From: Salinimicrobium terrae DSM 17865 | GTDB taxonomy: Bacteria; Bacteroidota; Bacteroidia; Flavobacteriales; Flavobacteriaceae | NCBI RefSeq assembly: GCF_000424665.1 | Contig: NZ_AUKI01000016.1 | Span: 1-64,000 of the forward strand | Direction of reading: 5' to 3' | DNA length: 64,000 nucleotides | Shown: positions 47,928-57,095 of the stretch, piece by piece | How the letters are laid out: each line of letters begins with the position of its first letter | How positions within the stretch are numbered: the first letter of the stretch is position 1 | Program-made: the position numbers and the translations under genes | Notes under the pieces: generated by a model | What the model was told of the DNA's origin: nothing | Seen by the model: only the letters and a program-made list of their open reading frames with translations | Database searches by the model: none

Positions 47928-49481
47928 TTGCAACAAGAATTTTCTTTCCAGGTCTCTCCTGAAACTGCCGGTAATGCTGATGCTTTAAAACACCATCTTT
48001 CCAGGGAAAAGGGTCTTCCGTTTTCTGAAATAAGACATGTGGAGGTATTGAAAAGAAGCATTGATGCCCGACAGAAAAAGATCAAGGTAAACCTGAAGGT
48101 ACAGGTATACCTGCAGGAAGATTTTAAAGAAGAAAAGATCACCACTCCGGAATATAAAGATGTCTCTAATGCCGACGCAGTGATCATAGTGGGTGCCGGT
48201 CCTGCCGGACTCTTCGCTGCCTTGCGCTGCATTGAACTGGGAAAAAAACCCATTGTGATTGAAAGAGGAAAGGATGTCCGCGCCCGCCGCCGGGACCTCA
48301 AAAAGCTGAATATTGAGCATGTTGTAAATGAAGATTCAAACTACTGTTTTGGAGAGGGCGGCGCAGGAACTTATTCAGATGGAAAGCTCTACACCCGAAG
48401 CAAAAAACGCGGAGATGTAAAAAGGGTTCTTGAACTGTTCGTCGCTTTTGGAGCGACAAAAGAAATCCTGGTGGAGGCACATCCACATATCGGGACCAAT
48501 AAGTTACCTGCTATCATACAGGATATAACGAAAACTATTAAAAAATATGGCGGAGAGGTGCTTTTCAACTCCCGTGTTACCGATCTTCAGGTAAAAGATG
48601 CAGAGATACAGGGGGTAACTCTGTTGGACGGAAGAAAAATAACTGCCAAAAAAGTCATTTTAGCCACCGGACATTCGGCAAGAGACATTTTTTTTCTGCT
48701 TTACAATAAGAATATTCATATTGAAGCAAAGCCCTTCGCTTTGGGGGTAAGAGTGGAGCATCCACAGGTTTTGATCGACCAGATCCAATATCACACCCCA
48801 AATCGGGGAGAGTTTTTACCTCCTTCCTCGTACAGCATAGTAAAACAGGTTGGCGGCAGAGGAGTTTACTCCTTCTGCATGTGCCCCGGAGGAATTATTG
48901 CGCCTTGTGCAACCTCTCCGGGTGAGATTGTAACCAATGGATGGTCGCCCAGCAAAAGAGATCAGGCGACGGCAAATTCGGGAATTGTGGTGGAAATAAA
49001 ACCATCGGATTATGCCATTTTTGGCACTTCACCGCTGGCAGCTCTCAAATTTCAGCAGGAAGTGGAACAGAAAGCATGGTTAGCCGGCGGAAAAACCCAA
49101 ACCGCTCCGGCACAAAGATTGGTCGATTTCAGTAACGGAAAAATTTCGGGAAATCTTCCTGAAACGTCCTATAAACCGGGAATAACTTTGGTTGAACTAG
49201 GGGAAGTTTTACCTGGTTTTGTTCACAAAAGCCTTCAGAAGGGCTTTGTAGAATTCGGGAAAAGTATGAAAGGATACTTCACAAACGAAGCAGTAGTTCA
49301 CGCTACTGAATCCAGAACTTCCTCGCCGGTGCGTATTCCCAGAGATCCTGCTACTCTTGAGCATGTCCAGATAAAAGGTCTTTATCCCTGTGGAGAAGGT
49401 GCAGGATATGCCGGCGGAATTGTCTCAGCAGCTATCGATGGAGAGAAATGTGCTGAAAAGGCAGTTTTGGCGATGGGTTAA
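47928..49481 (+). CDS. FAD-dependent oxidoreductase (NAD(P)/FAD-dependent, HI0933/YhiN-like)
   Basis: A 517-residue flavoprotein. An N-terminal extension of about 80 residues (FSFQVSPETAGNADALKHHL) precedes the FAD-binding Rossmann motif IIVGAGPAGLFAALR (87-101). GEGGAGTYSDGKLYTR and a C-terminal GLYPCGEGAGYAGGI (FAD ribityl contact) are visible, typical of the large family of dehydrogenases of unknown substrate. No ATG is available upstream: the frame is closed at 47885, so a TTG at 47928 is the likely start, matching the usual VSPE start of homologues. It has its own -7 box. Confidence 0.85.
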   Translation: MQQEFSFQVSPETAGNADALKHHLSREKGLPFSEIRHVEVLKRSIDARQKKIKVNLKVQVYLQEDFKEEKITTPEYKDVSNADAVIIVGAGPAGLFAALRCIELGKKPIVIERGKDVRARRRDLKKLNIEHVVNEDSNYCFGEGGAGTYSDGKLYTRSKKRGDVKRVLELFVAFGATKEILVEAHPHIGTNKLPAIIQDITKTIKKYGGEVLFNSRVTDLQVKDAEIQGVTLLDGRKITAKKVILATGHSARDIFFLLYNKNIHIEAKPFALGVRVEHPQVLIDQIQYHTPNRGEFLPPSSYSIVKQVGGRGVYSFCMCPGGIIAPCATSPGEIVTNGWSPSKRDQATANSGIVVEIKPSDYAIFGTSPLAALKFQQEVEQKAWLAGGKTQTAPAQRLVDFSNGKISGNLPETSYKPGITLVELGEVLPGFVHKSLQKGFVEFGKSMKGYFTNEAVVHATESRTSSPVRIPRDPATLEHVQIKGLYPCGEGAGYAGGIVSAAIDGEKCAEKAVLAMG

Positions 49482-49487
49482 ACGAAA

Positions 49488-49520
49488 AGACCTTACAGGT
49501 CTCCGAAACCTGTGAGGTCT
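49488..49520. repeat. dispersed-type palindromic hairpin
   Basis: AGACCTTACAGGT (49488-49500) and ACCTGTGAGGTCT (49508-49520) form a 13-bp stem with one G-U pair and a seven-base loop. It lies between the convergent FAD oxidoreductase and lipocalin-like genes. ACCT(T/C)ACAGGT palindromes are familiar as REP-like intergenic elements in Bacteroidota; here it could also act as a terminator. The rest of 49521-49623 shows nothing recognisable. Confidence 0.55.
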
Positions 49521-49623
49521 GGAGTGATCTAAATGTTTAAATAAAGATTCTATTTCAGAATCTGTCTTGGCTCTTGGTTCTTTTAGCGAAGCGGTTTTTA
49601 ATCTTTCCTCAGTAGAGTAATAT

Positions 49624-50349
49624 CTATTCCTTATAGGCCTCCGCATAAGGAGACCAGATTTCATAAATAGGATCTCCTTTAGAGCTTTTTCCGCTGTGAT
49701 GCCACTCACCATCATTTACTTCATAATCAAATCCCAGGCTGGCTCCAACCCTGCTATCATCTCGTGAGAAAAATTCAATATTTTCTATGTATTTTCCATC
49801 TTCTGCGGAATAAGTCCCACCGCCGGTTCCAGAAAATTCACCTGTTGCTGAATTAAATGCCACCCATTGAAAACGATCCCCACCAAGGATTTTAATAGTT
49901 CTTCTGTCACCGGGAGTGCTGCGGCTCATTTCACCGTTTCTTTGTCTGCCTGTGATTACCCAATTTCCGGATAAATCGTCATACTCACGGGATATTCGTT
50001 TCCAGGTATAGGTGCTGCCATCCTGAGCCGTAAGAATAAATAAATTTTGTTGTAGCTCTGTGTCAAAATCTTTTGTTTTCCCGATTACAGAGGTATCCTG
50101 CGTATCAAAATCGTAAGTTTCCCTGTAGATCTCATCAAAAGAATATTCACCTCCGGTCGCACTTATAAATTTGTTCGTTCCGGTTTCCCTGGTGCCCTGA
50201 GCAAAATAATTGTCCATATAGATCCGTACGGTTTCCCGGTCATTAACCGGTTGATCATTAATTTCTATAAGTTGCCATGAACCTTCCAGATCCTGGGCAG
50301 CACTTACGGTAAAAAATAATAGTATGGGTAAAAAAAATAGTTTTCTCAT
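49624..50349 (-). CDS. secreted protein with two lipocalin-like domains
   Basis: A 241-residue protein with a signal peptide (KLFFLPILLFFTVSAAQ) and two similar domains, each starting with a short Trp motif: LEGSWQLIEINDQPV (about 21-115) and LSGNWVITGRQRNG (about 127-235). Each has the FxxGTxTGxxxGxYS-type centre (KFISATGGEYSFDE; EFSGTGGGTYSAED), as in the DUF4488/lipocalin-like families of Bacteroidota. Function is unknown; periplasmic or secreted. It lies 42 bases downstream of hflX on the same strand, so may be co-transcribed. Confidence 0.75.
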   Translation of the reverse strand: MRKLFFLPILLFFTVSAAQDLEGSWQLIEINDQPVNDRETVRIYMDNYFAQGTRETGTNKFISATGGEYSFDEIYRETYDFDTQDTSVIGKTKDFDTELQQNLFILTAQDGSTYTWKRISREYDDLSGNWVITGRQRNGEMSRSTPGDRRTIKILGGDRFQWVAFNSATGEFSGTGGGTYSAEDGKYIENIEFFSRDDSRVGASLGFDYEVNDGEWHHSGKSSKGDPIYEIWSPYAEAYKE

Positions 50350-50391
50350 AGGTAAGATATTAGATACCTAAAAATACCACATTTTCAGAAA

Positions 50392-51615
50392 TTATTCTTC
50401 CTCATCTGTGTACGTATCGTATTCCGGATAAAGGAAATTGTTGTAGGGGAATCTGGTAATATGAATCTCCCGAACTGCATCGTACACCTTTTTCCTAAAT
50501 TCTTCCATGTTCTCCTTGTTAAGTGCAGAAATAAAGAGAACATTGTCTCCCAAACGATTCATCCAGGTGTTCTCCCATTCTGCCAGAGTGTAATGGGAAC
50601 TGGTTTTTTCGGTCATTAGATCATCTTCCTCAATCTTTTCAGCTTCATAAGCATCAATTTTATTGAAAACCATTAGGGTAGGTTTTTCAGCACTTTTAAT
50701 CTCTGCCAGGATCTGATTTACCGAAGCAATATGATCCTCAAACTGAGGATGCGAAATATCCACTACGTGCAACAATAGATCTGCCTCCCGAACTTCATCA
50801 AGTGTAGATTTAAAAGACTCTACCAGTTGAGTGGGCAGCTTCCGGATGAATCCAACGGTATCTGTAAGTAGGAAAGGCAGATTTCTAATCACCACCTTTC
50901 TTACCGTAGTGTCCAGGGTCGCAAATAATTTGTTTTCAGCAAAAACTTTACTCTTGCTTATTACATTCATTAAAGTTGATTTCCCCACATTGGTATAACC
51001 CACCAGGGCAACCCTCACCAGCTGTCCGCGATTACCTCGTTGCACTTCCATTTGCTTATCAATGGTCTCCAGCTTTTTCTTTAAAAGGGAGATCTTATCA
51101 CGTACAATACGTCTGTCAGTTTCGATCTCTGTTTCCCCGGGTCCTCTCATTCCAATACCACCTCGTTGGCGTTCAAGGTGAGTCCACATCCCGGCAAGGC
51201 GGGGCAGTAAATATTGATATTGTGCCAGTTCTACCTGCGTACGGGCGTAGCTTGTAGTGGCGCGCTGGGCGAAAATGTCTAGAATAAGGTTTGTTCTGTC
51301 CAGCACCTTACAATTTAAAACGTGTTCAATGTTTTTTTGCTGGGCCGGGGAGAGTTCATCATCAAAAATGGCAGTTCCAACTTCATTTTCGTTAATGTAG
51401 TTCCGCACTTCTTCCATTTTCCCGGAACCTATGAAGGTTTTCGGATCCGGGCGCTTCATTTTTTGGGTGTAACGCTTCACCACTTCCCCTCCTGCGGTGT
51501 AGGTCAGGAACTCAAGTTCGTCAAGATATTCTTCGAGCTTTTCTTCGTTTTGCTCCCGGGTGACGATCCCAATTAAAACTACTTTTTCGTATTCTAAATC
51601 GTTTCTTTCTAACAT
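50392..51615 (-). CDS. hflX: ribosome-associated GTPase HflX
   Basis: A 407-residue translational GTPase that splits stalled ribosomes under stress. The N-terminal HflX domain shows TAIFDDELSPAQQKN (81-95), then RGGIGMRGPGETEIETDRR and a coiled coil (about 160-195). The GTPase part has G1 GYTNVGKST (206-214), G3 DTVGFI, and G4 NKID near residue 323. The C-terminal extension ends in an acidic DTYTDEEE. A -7 box lies just upstream. It is the upstream neighbour of the lipocalin-like gene. Confidence 0.95.
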   Translation of the reverse strand: MLERNDLEYEKVVLIGIVTREQNEEKLEEYLDELEFLTYTAGGEVVKRYTQKMKRPDPKTFIGSGKMEEVRNYINENEVGTAIFDDELSPAQQKNIEHVLNCKVLDRTNLILDIFAQRATTSYARTQVELAQYQYLLPRLAGMWTHLERQRGGIGMRGPGETEIETDRRIVRDKISLLKKKLETIDKQMEVQRGNRGQLVRVALVGYTNVGKSTLMNVISKSKVFAENKLFATLDTTVRKVVIRNLPFLLTDTVGFIRKLPTQLVESFKSTLDEVREADLLLHVVDISHPQFEDHIASVNQILAEIKSAEKPTLMVFNKIDAYEAEKIEEDDLMTEKTSSHYTLAEWENTWMNRLGDNVLFISALNKENMEEFRKKVYDAVREIHITRFPYNNFLYPEYDTYTDEEE

Positions 51616-51634
51616 AAAAGATTGGCTATATCCA

Positions 51635-51642
51635 CAAAGTTA
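51635..51642 (-). promoter_or_regulatory. hflX promoter -7 element
   Basis: Minus-strand TAACTTTG matches TAnnTTTG exactly, 19 bases before the hflX ATG at 51615. No clear -33 element at the usual distance. Confidence 0.5.
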
Positions 51643-51740
51643 CACAAATGATTAGTACAAGCCGAAACAAGTACTAAACGGCGGTCTTAAACATTCGCCA
51701 AAAATAAAGCTGCTGAAGATTTCTTTTAAAAATACCCTTT

Positions 51741-52640
51741 TTAGAAGGTATAGGTAATACCGGCACCAAAGACTTCCCTTAATTGGAAAGCACCTACAGT
51801 ATTATCATCGTAGATTGCCTGAAAAATTAAACTGGCAGTAAGGAAATCATTAATAGCCATATTAAGTTCCATCAGGTAATCCATATCTATATTTCCGGGA
51901 GAATCGAGATAATTTGAATAAAGGCTTAGAGAATTTGCTACAGAGACGTTTTCAACCAGTTCAACTTTTGCGTATCCCGTTAAGGAAGCACCAAATTCAA
52001 AACGCATGGTTTCTCCTTTATCAACTCCATAGTAATCTCCATCGACATATCCCGGGGCACTGGTAAAATCACCATCCACAAAAATAAACCGTAAAGTTGC
52101 CGGTGCGATATTAAAATGCAAATCGTCACTTTTATGCCAACCAATTCCGGGTCCGGATTTTAAAAAGGCCGGGGAGAAAAAATGGGAGTTTTCAGTGCGA
52201 GTAATCTCTCCTGTTTCAGGATTTTCGGAAAAAACATATCCACTGTCAAACTGCGACTGGAAATGGGCGAAAAATGAATAAAACCACTTGGTTTCTTTGA
52301 TCTGTTTTCCCACAATTGAGTTTATTTCAAACCTGTCACTGGTCTTCCTGATAAATTCATCGGTTTTAATTTTGGTGAGTCCATAGGTGGCCCAGATTTT
52401 ATTGTCCCAGGTGATATCATCCATCAGGTAATTGAAGCCGTAATTGAAAGTAAGATTTCCTGCGAGACTTGAAGTTCCTCCCCCGGCCCATTCTTCATTA
52501 AAAGCTGATTGGTTAAAAAGGAGTTGAACATTTCCTTCTGTAGTCCAACCTTCTTGCTGTTCTTCTGTTTCCTCCCCTTCCTGGGCCGAAACCGAAAAAA
52601 CATTAAAAAATAAAAAAATGAATAGTAATTTTTTAAACAT
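51741..52640 (-). CDS. DUF3078 outer-membrane protein
   Basis: A 299-residue protein with a signal peptide (LLFIFLFFNVFSVSAQ), an acidic spacer (EEGEETEEQQEGW) and a beta-rich remainder ending in Phe (FGAGITYTF), matching DUF3078, a Bacteroidota-specific barrel-like family. FNQSAFNEEWAGGGTSSLAGNL near residues 42-63 is the typical N-terminal signature. In this phylum it is often encoded after the suf genes and DUF2480, as here, although a 121-base gap leaves it uncertain whether it shares their transcript. Function is unknown. Confidence 0.85.
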   Translation of the reverse strand: MFKKLLFIFLFFNVFSVSAQEGEETEEQQEGWTTEGNVQLLFNQSAFNEEWAGGGTSSLAGNLTFNYGFNYLMDDITWDNKIWATYGLTKIKTDEFIRKTSDRFEINSIVGKQIKETKWFYSFFAHFQSQFDSGYVFSENPETGEITRTENSHFFSPAFLKSGPGIGWHKSDDLHFNIAPATLRFIFVDGDFTSAPGYVDGDYYGVDKGETMRFEFGASLTGYAKVELVENVSVANSLSLYSNYLDSPGNIDMDYLMELNMAINDFLTASLIFQAIYDDNTVGAFQLREVFGAGITYTF

Positions 52641-52761
52641 TCGCAGGAATTTTAAGTCTATACTGCTTTAGAAGAGTTTTATTAAAAAATTGTTTTTATG
52701 AAGGTTTAAATTTCTTTTCTAGTCCTTTAGCAAAAGGATCTTTATCTCTTTCTAATGATCA

Positions 52762-53268
52762 TTATTGTTTCTTAAACAGGGGCACAGAAGAACAAGCTTC
52801 ACCATACATGATGCTCCTGGCTACCGGCTGAAGTTTATTAATTAATAATAAATATGCATTCTGAGGCACGGGTTTCCTCGAGCAGCCTTTAATGATCACC
52901 GGTAGATCTGAATATTTAGAAACATCCAGTTCCTTTAAAACTTCGGTATAAAGTACTGTTTCCAGGGTTTCTAAATTTCCTACTACCGCCTTCTTCGCAA
53001 ACGAAACGAGATAGGTACTCAAAAGCATGTAAGCCCATCCGGGAATTATAGCATCTGTGGAGCAGGTAAGAGCAACATATTTTCCTTCATATTGTGACCA
53101 GTCATAGGCTTTTGCAGTGGCTCTGAAGTCTTTTTCCCTTAGAACAAGCCCTTCCAAAAGCCAGTCTTTTATGTCAAAAACCACGCGCTCGCCTGCAGGA
53201 TAAAGTTCCTCCAGGTCAATGGTCACAAGTTTGCTGTTGGCTACCCGGTTTACAATTTCTTCAGACAT
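52762..53268 (-). CDS. DUF2480 family protein
   Basis: A 168-residue cytosolic protein of the DUF2480 family. The ATG at 53268 (MSEEIVNRVANSKLVTIDLEEL) is preferred over an upstream in-frame TTG. Conserved parts are FDIKDWLLEGLVLREKDFR and the end RKPVPQNAYLLLINKLQPVARSIMYGEACS, with Cys residues at positions about 75, 134 and 163. It follows the DUF59 gene by 27 bases at the end of the suf operon in the usual flavobacterial order. A role in Fe-S metabolism is inferred from context only. Confidence 0.85.
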   Translation of the reverse strand: MSEEIVNRVANSKLVTIDLEELYPAGERVVFDIKDWLLEGLVLREKDFRATAKAYDWSQYEGKYVALTCSTDAIIPGWAYMLLSTYLVSFAKKAVVGNLETLETVLYTEVLKELDVSKYSDLPVIIKGCSRKPVPQNAYLLLINKLQPVARSIMYGEACSSVPLFKKQ

Positions 53269-53295
53269 CAAAGTTGAGATCAATTAGGTGTTGGA

Positions 53296-53619
53296 TTAAA
53301 GCATTCCGAGCTCCAGTTTAGCTTCTTCGCTCATTAAATCCTGGCTCCAGGGAGGATCAAAAGTAATCTCCACTTCGCAATCCTTTACTTCGTTCATGGA
53401 TTTGACTCTTTCCTCCACTTCCATAGGTAGTGATTCCGCTACCGGACAGTTAGGAGTGGTAAGTGTCATAAGGATCTTGATCTCGTTGTCTTCGTTTACC
53501 ATCACATCATAAATCAATCCCAGTTCGTATATATCAACAGGAATTTCGGGATCGTAAATGGTTTTTAGTACCGTTACAATTTTTTCTCCCAAAACTTCCG
53601 AATTCTGTGCGTGTTCCAT
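53296..53619 (-). CDS. SufT/DUF59-type Fe-S assembly factor
   Basis: A 107-residue MIP18/DUF59 protein resembling SufT, a factor that matures Fe-S proteins. Motifs are VLKTIYDPEIPVDIYELGLIYD (17-38), LMTLTTPNCPVAE with the conserved Cys near residue 76, and TFDPPWSQDLMSEEAKLELG at the end. It is separated by one base from sufE and is therefore coupled to it. The family's role in cluster delivery is known; its exact client proteins here are not. Confidence 0.9.
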   Translation of the reverse strand: MEHAQNSEVLGEKIVTVLKTIYDPEIPVDIYELGLIYDVMVNEDNEIKILMTLTTPNCPVAESLPMEVEERVKSMNEVKDCEVEITFDPPWSQDLMSEEAKLELGML

Positions 53620-53620
53620 T

Positions 53621-54055
53621 TTAATTCAATTGCGTTTGATATGCCACAGCATACATTTTTAACTGCTTTATCATACTTACCAGGCCATTGGCACGGGTAG
53701 GTGATAAATGTTCCTTTAATCCTATCTCATCGATAAATGTCGTATCTGCCTCAATAATGTCTTTCGGATGTTGATTGGAATAGGCTCTAATGAGAATAGC
53801 AATAATTCCTTTTGTGATGATTGCATCACTGTCGGCTGTAAAGATCAGGCGGTCACCTTCGAGATTAGCGTGGACCCACACTTTGCTTTGACAACCTTTT
53901 ATGAGGTTATCTTCAGTTTTATATTTTTCCTCAATGAGGGGAAGAGACTTTCCAAGTTCGATCATGTGTTCATACCGCTGCATCCAGTCGTCAAACATTT
54001 CAAACTCGTCCACGATCTCATCCTGTATTTCTTTGATATTACTCACTTTGGTCAA
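53621..54055 (-). CDS. sufE: SufE sulfur-acceptor protein
   Basis: Accepts persulfide sulfur from SufS and passes it to the SufBCD scaffold. The 144-residue protein has the conserved active Cys55 in NLIKGCQSKVWVHA. The N terminus is EIQDEIVDEFEMFDDW and the end is TRANGLVSMIKQLKMYA. The start is ambiguous: TTG at 54055 (MTKVSNIKE) or GTG at 54046; no ATG exists nearby. It overlaps the META gene by up to 17 bases. Standard position after sufS and META in Flavobacteriaceae. Confidence 0.93.
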   Translation of the reverse strand: MTKVSNIKEIQDEIVDEFEMFDDWMQRYEHMIELGKSLPLIEEKYKTEDNLIKGCQSKVWVHANLEGDRLIFTADSDAIITKGIIAILIRAYSNQHPKDIIEADTTFIDEIGLKEHLSPTRANGLVSMIKQLKMYAVAYQTQLN

Positions 54056-54452
54056 TTTTTATTAAAGTCATTAAAGGTACGTCATTGTTAGAAAAAACGA
54101 CAATTTCTTTCCCATTATGATCCAGCCGGGAAGCCTTTTCAAGGGAAGAGAGAATTTGTTTTTCAATTTCCATTTTCCCCTCGCAAAATTTCCTTGTATT
54201 CATGGGGGTGGAAAATTCAACATTGTTTCCCTGCTGATTATAATGAGCTGAAAATCTATTACACCCGGCATTTCCCGAAAGTCTGTTACCCACAGGACTA
54301 AAATTAAAAATTATATCGTTGGGCAGGGATTGATCCCCCTTAATTTCTGTAACCCTGTAATCTCCATCCAAAGGTTCTTCTGCTACAGTATCTGCTGCAT
54401 TTGCGCATGAAATTAGTATCAGGGAAGATATGAAAAACAAGATTTTCCTCAT
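54039..54452 (-). CDS. META-domain lipoprotein
   Basis: A 137-residue lipoprotein (FISSLILISCANA, Cys16) with one META domain: LDGDYRVTEIKGD, FNFSPVGNRLSGNAGCNRFSAHY (conserved GNAGCN) and the CEGKMEIEKQILSSLEKA region. META proteins are envelope or stress (HslJ-like) proteins of unknown biochemical role. It is inserted between sufS and sufE, overlapping the sufE start, a placement I recognise from other flavobacterial suf operons. Confidence 0.85.
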   Translation of the reverse strand: MRKILFFISSLILISCANAADTVAEEPLDGDYRVTEIKGDQSLPNDIIFNFSPVGNRLSGNAGCNRFSAHYNQQGNNVEFSTPMNTRKFCEGKMEIEKQILSSLEKASRLDHNGKEIVVFSNNDVPLMTLIKIDQSE

Positions 54453-54463
54453 AACCTGATCTT

Positions 54464-55702
54464 TTAAGATAACATTGTTTTTGCTCTTTTAACGGCTTCT
54501 ATAAATTTATCGATTTCCTCTTTAGTATTATAAAATGAAAAGGAAGCTCTTACTGTACCGGGAATTTTATAATAATCCATTACAGGCTGCGCACAGTGGT
54601 GACCGGTACGAACGGCGATACCTAATTTATCGATAATAGTTCCTATGTCGTATGGATGAATGTCTCCTATATTAAAAGATATGACTGCCGTTTTTTCTGC
54701 GGAAGTTCCATAAATCCTCAGTCCTTCTATCTCCAGAAGCTTTTCTGTAGCATATTCCAGCAATTCGTGCTCGTATGTAGCGATATTTTCAAAGCCAATG
54801 GCATTCATGTAATCCAAAGCGGCTCCAAAGGCAATTCCGCCGCAGATATCCGGAGTACCGGCTTCAAATTTGTGAGGAAGATCTGCGTAAGTAGTGTTTT
54901 CAAAGGTTACGGTGGCGATCATTTCGCCTCCGCCCTGGTAGGGGGGTAGTTTCTTTAACCACTCCTCTTTACCATAGAGCATTCCTACTCCTGTAGGTCC
55001 GCACATTTTGTGAGCTGAAACCACGTAAAAATCCACATCCAGCTCCTGGACATTGGCCTTAATATGTGGGGCTGCCTGGGCTCCGTCCAAGAGAACAGCG
55101 GCACCTACATTGTGAGCTTTCCGGATAATTTCCTCAACAGGATTTATGGTACCCAAAGCATTGGAAACGTGATTTACAAAAACAAGCTTTGTCTTTTCAG
55201 AAAGAAGTTTTTCATACTCCTCCATGTTTAGGGTACCGTTGTCATTCATTGGAATAACCTTCAGCTTTGCACCGGTTTTCTCGCAGAGCATTTGCCAGGG
55301 AACAATATTGCTGTGATGTTCAAGGGCCGAAACTATGATCTCTTCGTTTTCCTTCAGGAGGGAAGAAAATCCGCTGGCAACAAGATTAATCGCGTGTGTA
55401 GTTCCCGACGTTAATATGATCTCATGTGATTTATCCGCGTTAAAATGCTTTTGCACCTTAATTCTTGCCTGCTCATAAGCGTCTGTAGCTTCTTGTGACA
55501 AGGTGTGTACCCCGCGATGAATGTTTGCATTATAGCGGCTATAATAGTCAACTATGGCATCTATTACCTGCTGCGGAGTTTGCGATGTTGCCGCATTGTC
55601 GAAATAAACCAGGGGTTTTCCATTCACCTCGCGGGAGAGGATCGGGAAATCCTTTCGGATAGATTCGACATCAAAATTAACTTTGGTAGAGGCAACTTTC
55701 AT
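54464..55702 (-). CDS. sufS: cysteine desulfurase SufS
   Basis: A 412-residue class II PLP cysteine desulfurase supplying sulfur to Fe-S assembly. Visible residues are the PLP Lys232 in YVVSAHKMCGPTG, catalytic Cys370 in VRTGHHCAQPVMDYY, His129 or 130 in SALEHHSNIVPW and Asp206 in LLDGAQAAPH. The N terminus (FDVESIRKDFPILSREV) fits SufS. It lies 21 bases after sufD and 11 before the META gene. SufE, its activator, is in the same operon. Confidence 0.96.
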   Translation of the reverse strand: MKVASTKVNFDVESIRKDFPILSREVNGKPLVYFDNAATSQTPQQVIDAIVDYYSRYNANIHRGVHTLSQEATDAYEQARIKVQKHFNADKSHEIILTSGTTHAINLVASGFSSLLKENEEIIVSALEHHSNIVPWQMLCEKTGAKLKVIPMNDNGTLNMEEYEKLLSEKTKLVFVNHVSNALGTINPVEEIIRKAHNVGAAVLLDGAQAAPHIKANVQELDVDFYVVSAHKMCGPTGVGMLYGKEEWLKKLPPYQGGGEMIATVTFENTTYADLPHKFEAGTPDICGGIAFGAALDYMNAIGFENIATYEHELLEYATEKLLEIEGLRIYGTSAEKTAVISFNIGDIHPYDIGTIIDKLGIAVRTGHHCAQPVMDYYKIPGTVRASFSFYNTKEEIDKFIEAVKRAKTMLS

Positions 55703-55723
55703 TAAAATGATTTTAAATTGGGG

Positions 55724-57037
55724 CTATAAGCTGTAGCCTACATTAACGCCAAGTTTTAAAGCAATTATTTTGGTGATCCTCGCCTTAAGTTCGGGAATTT
55801 TCACACTCTCCAATACATTATTGGCAAAGGCATACATTAACAGTGCCCTGGCTTCTTTAAGGGGGATTCCGCGGGAACGAAGATAGAACAAGGCATCATC
55901 GTCCAATTGTCCAATAGTACAGCCGTGGCTGCACTTCACATCATCGGCGAAGATCTCCAGTTGTGGTTTAGAGTTAATCGTCGCTTTATCATCAAGGAGA
56001 ATATTATTGTTAGCTTGAAAGGCATTGGTTTTTTGAGCCTCCTTATTTACAATGATCTTTCCGTTAAAGACGCCTGTAGAAGATTCTCCAAAAACCCCTT
56101 TATAATCCTGGTGACTTTCACAGTTAGGTTCGATATGATGCACAAGTGTGTTATGATCTACATGCTGTTTTCCCCCGATTACTGTAATACCCTTTAAAGT
56201 AGAATCTATACGCTCTCCTTTTTGATAAAAATTGAGATTGTTACGCGTAAGATTTCCACCAAAGGAAAAAGTATGAACTGAACAATTACTTTCCCGGTGC
56301 TGCTCAATGAATGTATTATCGATCAATGAAGCCTGGTGGTTGTCATTTTGGATCTTGTAGTAATCAACAATAGCACGTTTGTCGGCGTAAATTTCAGTTA
56401 CCGAATTCGTCAAAACAGGATGATCTGTAAGACTTTGATGCCTCTCTATGATCTGTACATGAGAATTTTCCCCCACGACAATAAGGTTTCTTGGCTGTAC
56501 CAAAAGTGCCGACTCATTTCCTGTAGAAAAATTGATCACCTGGATAGGCTTATCGGCCATCGTGTTCTTCGGGATATTAATGAAGGCGCCTTCCCTTGAA
56601 AATGCTGTGTTGAGCGAAGTAAGGCTTTCCTTTGGCGCTACAGTATTAAAGTAATTGTCAATAATCGGCTTGTACTTCGAACTGTTTAATGCAGAAGACA
56701 TAAGGCAGGCATCAATCTTTTCGTGTGTTGTTGCCGACAAATGAGAAGCATAAATTCCGTCTATAAAAACTATTTTATAGGTATCAATGTCATCAATAAA
56801 ATATTTCTCAACATCCCGATAATCAATGGTGTCCTCTTTTTTTGGAAACACTGTATAATCATGCTTCAATACCTTGTTTAACGAAGTGTATTTCCATGCT
56901 TCCTGCTTCCTGGTGGGAAATCCCTTTTCTTCAAAATCCTTGATTGCCCGGCTTCTTATTTCGTGGATGTCTGTATGCATATCCACATTCTCTTCAAAAG
57001 CCAGAAATGAGGAAAGCAATTTATCTTTTAGCTCCAT
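55724..57037 (-). CDS. sufD: Fe-S cluster assembly protein SufD
   Basis: A 437-residue component of the SufBCD scaffold, structurally a right-handed beta-helix related to SufB. It shows RKQEAWKYTSLNKVLKH near residue 43 and the conserved C-terminal core VKCSHGCTIGQLDDDALFYLRSRGI. His residues (NTLVHHIEPNCESHQDYKG) lie in the helix region. It lies 58 bases after sufC; the gap shows only A/T-rich sequence. Confidence 0.95.
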   Translation of the reverse strand: MELKDKLLSSFLAFEENVDMHTDIHEIRSRAIKDFEEKGFPTRKQEAWKYTSLNKVLKHDYTVFPKKEDTIDYRDVEKYFIDDIDTYKIVFIDGIYASHLSATTHEKIDACLMSSALNSSKYKPIIDNYFNTVAPKESLTSLNTAFSREGAFINIPKNTMADKPIQVINFSTGNESALLVQPRNLIVVGENSHVQIIERHQSLTDHPVLTNSVTEIYADKRAIVDYYKIQNDNHQASLIDNTFIEQHRESNCSVHTFSFGGNLTRNNLNFYQKGERIDSTLKGITVIGGKQHVDHNTLVHHIEPNCESHQDYKGVFGESSTGVFNGKIIVNKEAQKTNAFQANNNILLDDKATINSKPQLEIFADDVKCSHGCTIGQLDDDALFYLRSRGIPLKEARALLMYAFANNVLESVKIPELKARITKIIALKLGVNVGYSL

Positions 57038-57095
57038 TGTTCTTTTTTCTTACTCCCCAAAAAGGGGAAAATTAAAAGGTTTTTCTCCTGCGTTC

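Noticed and set aside
49521-49715. A 96-codon minus-strand open frame after the FAD oxidoreductase gene.
   Set aside because: It overlaps the C terminus of the lipocalin-like gene in another frame, lacks any recognisable domain, and covers the palindromic repeat region.
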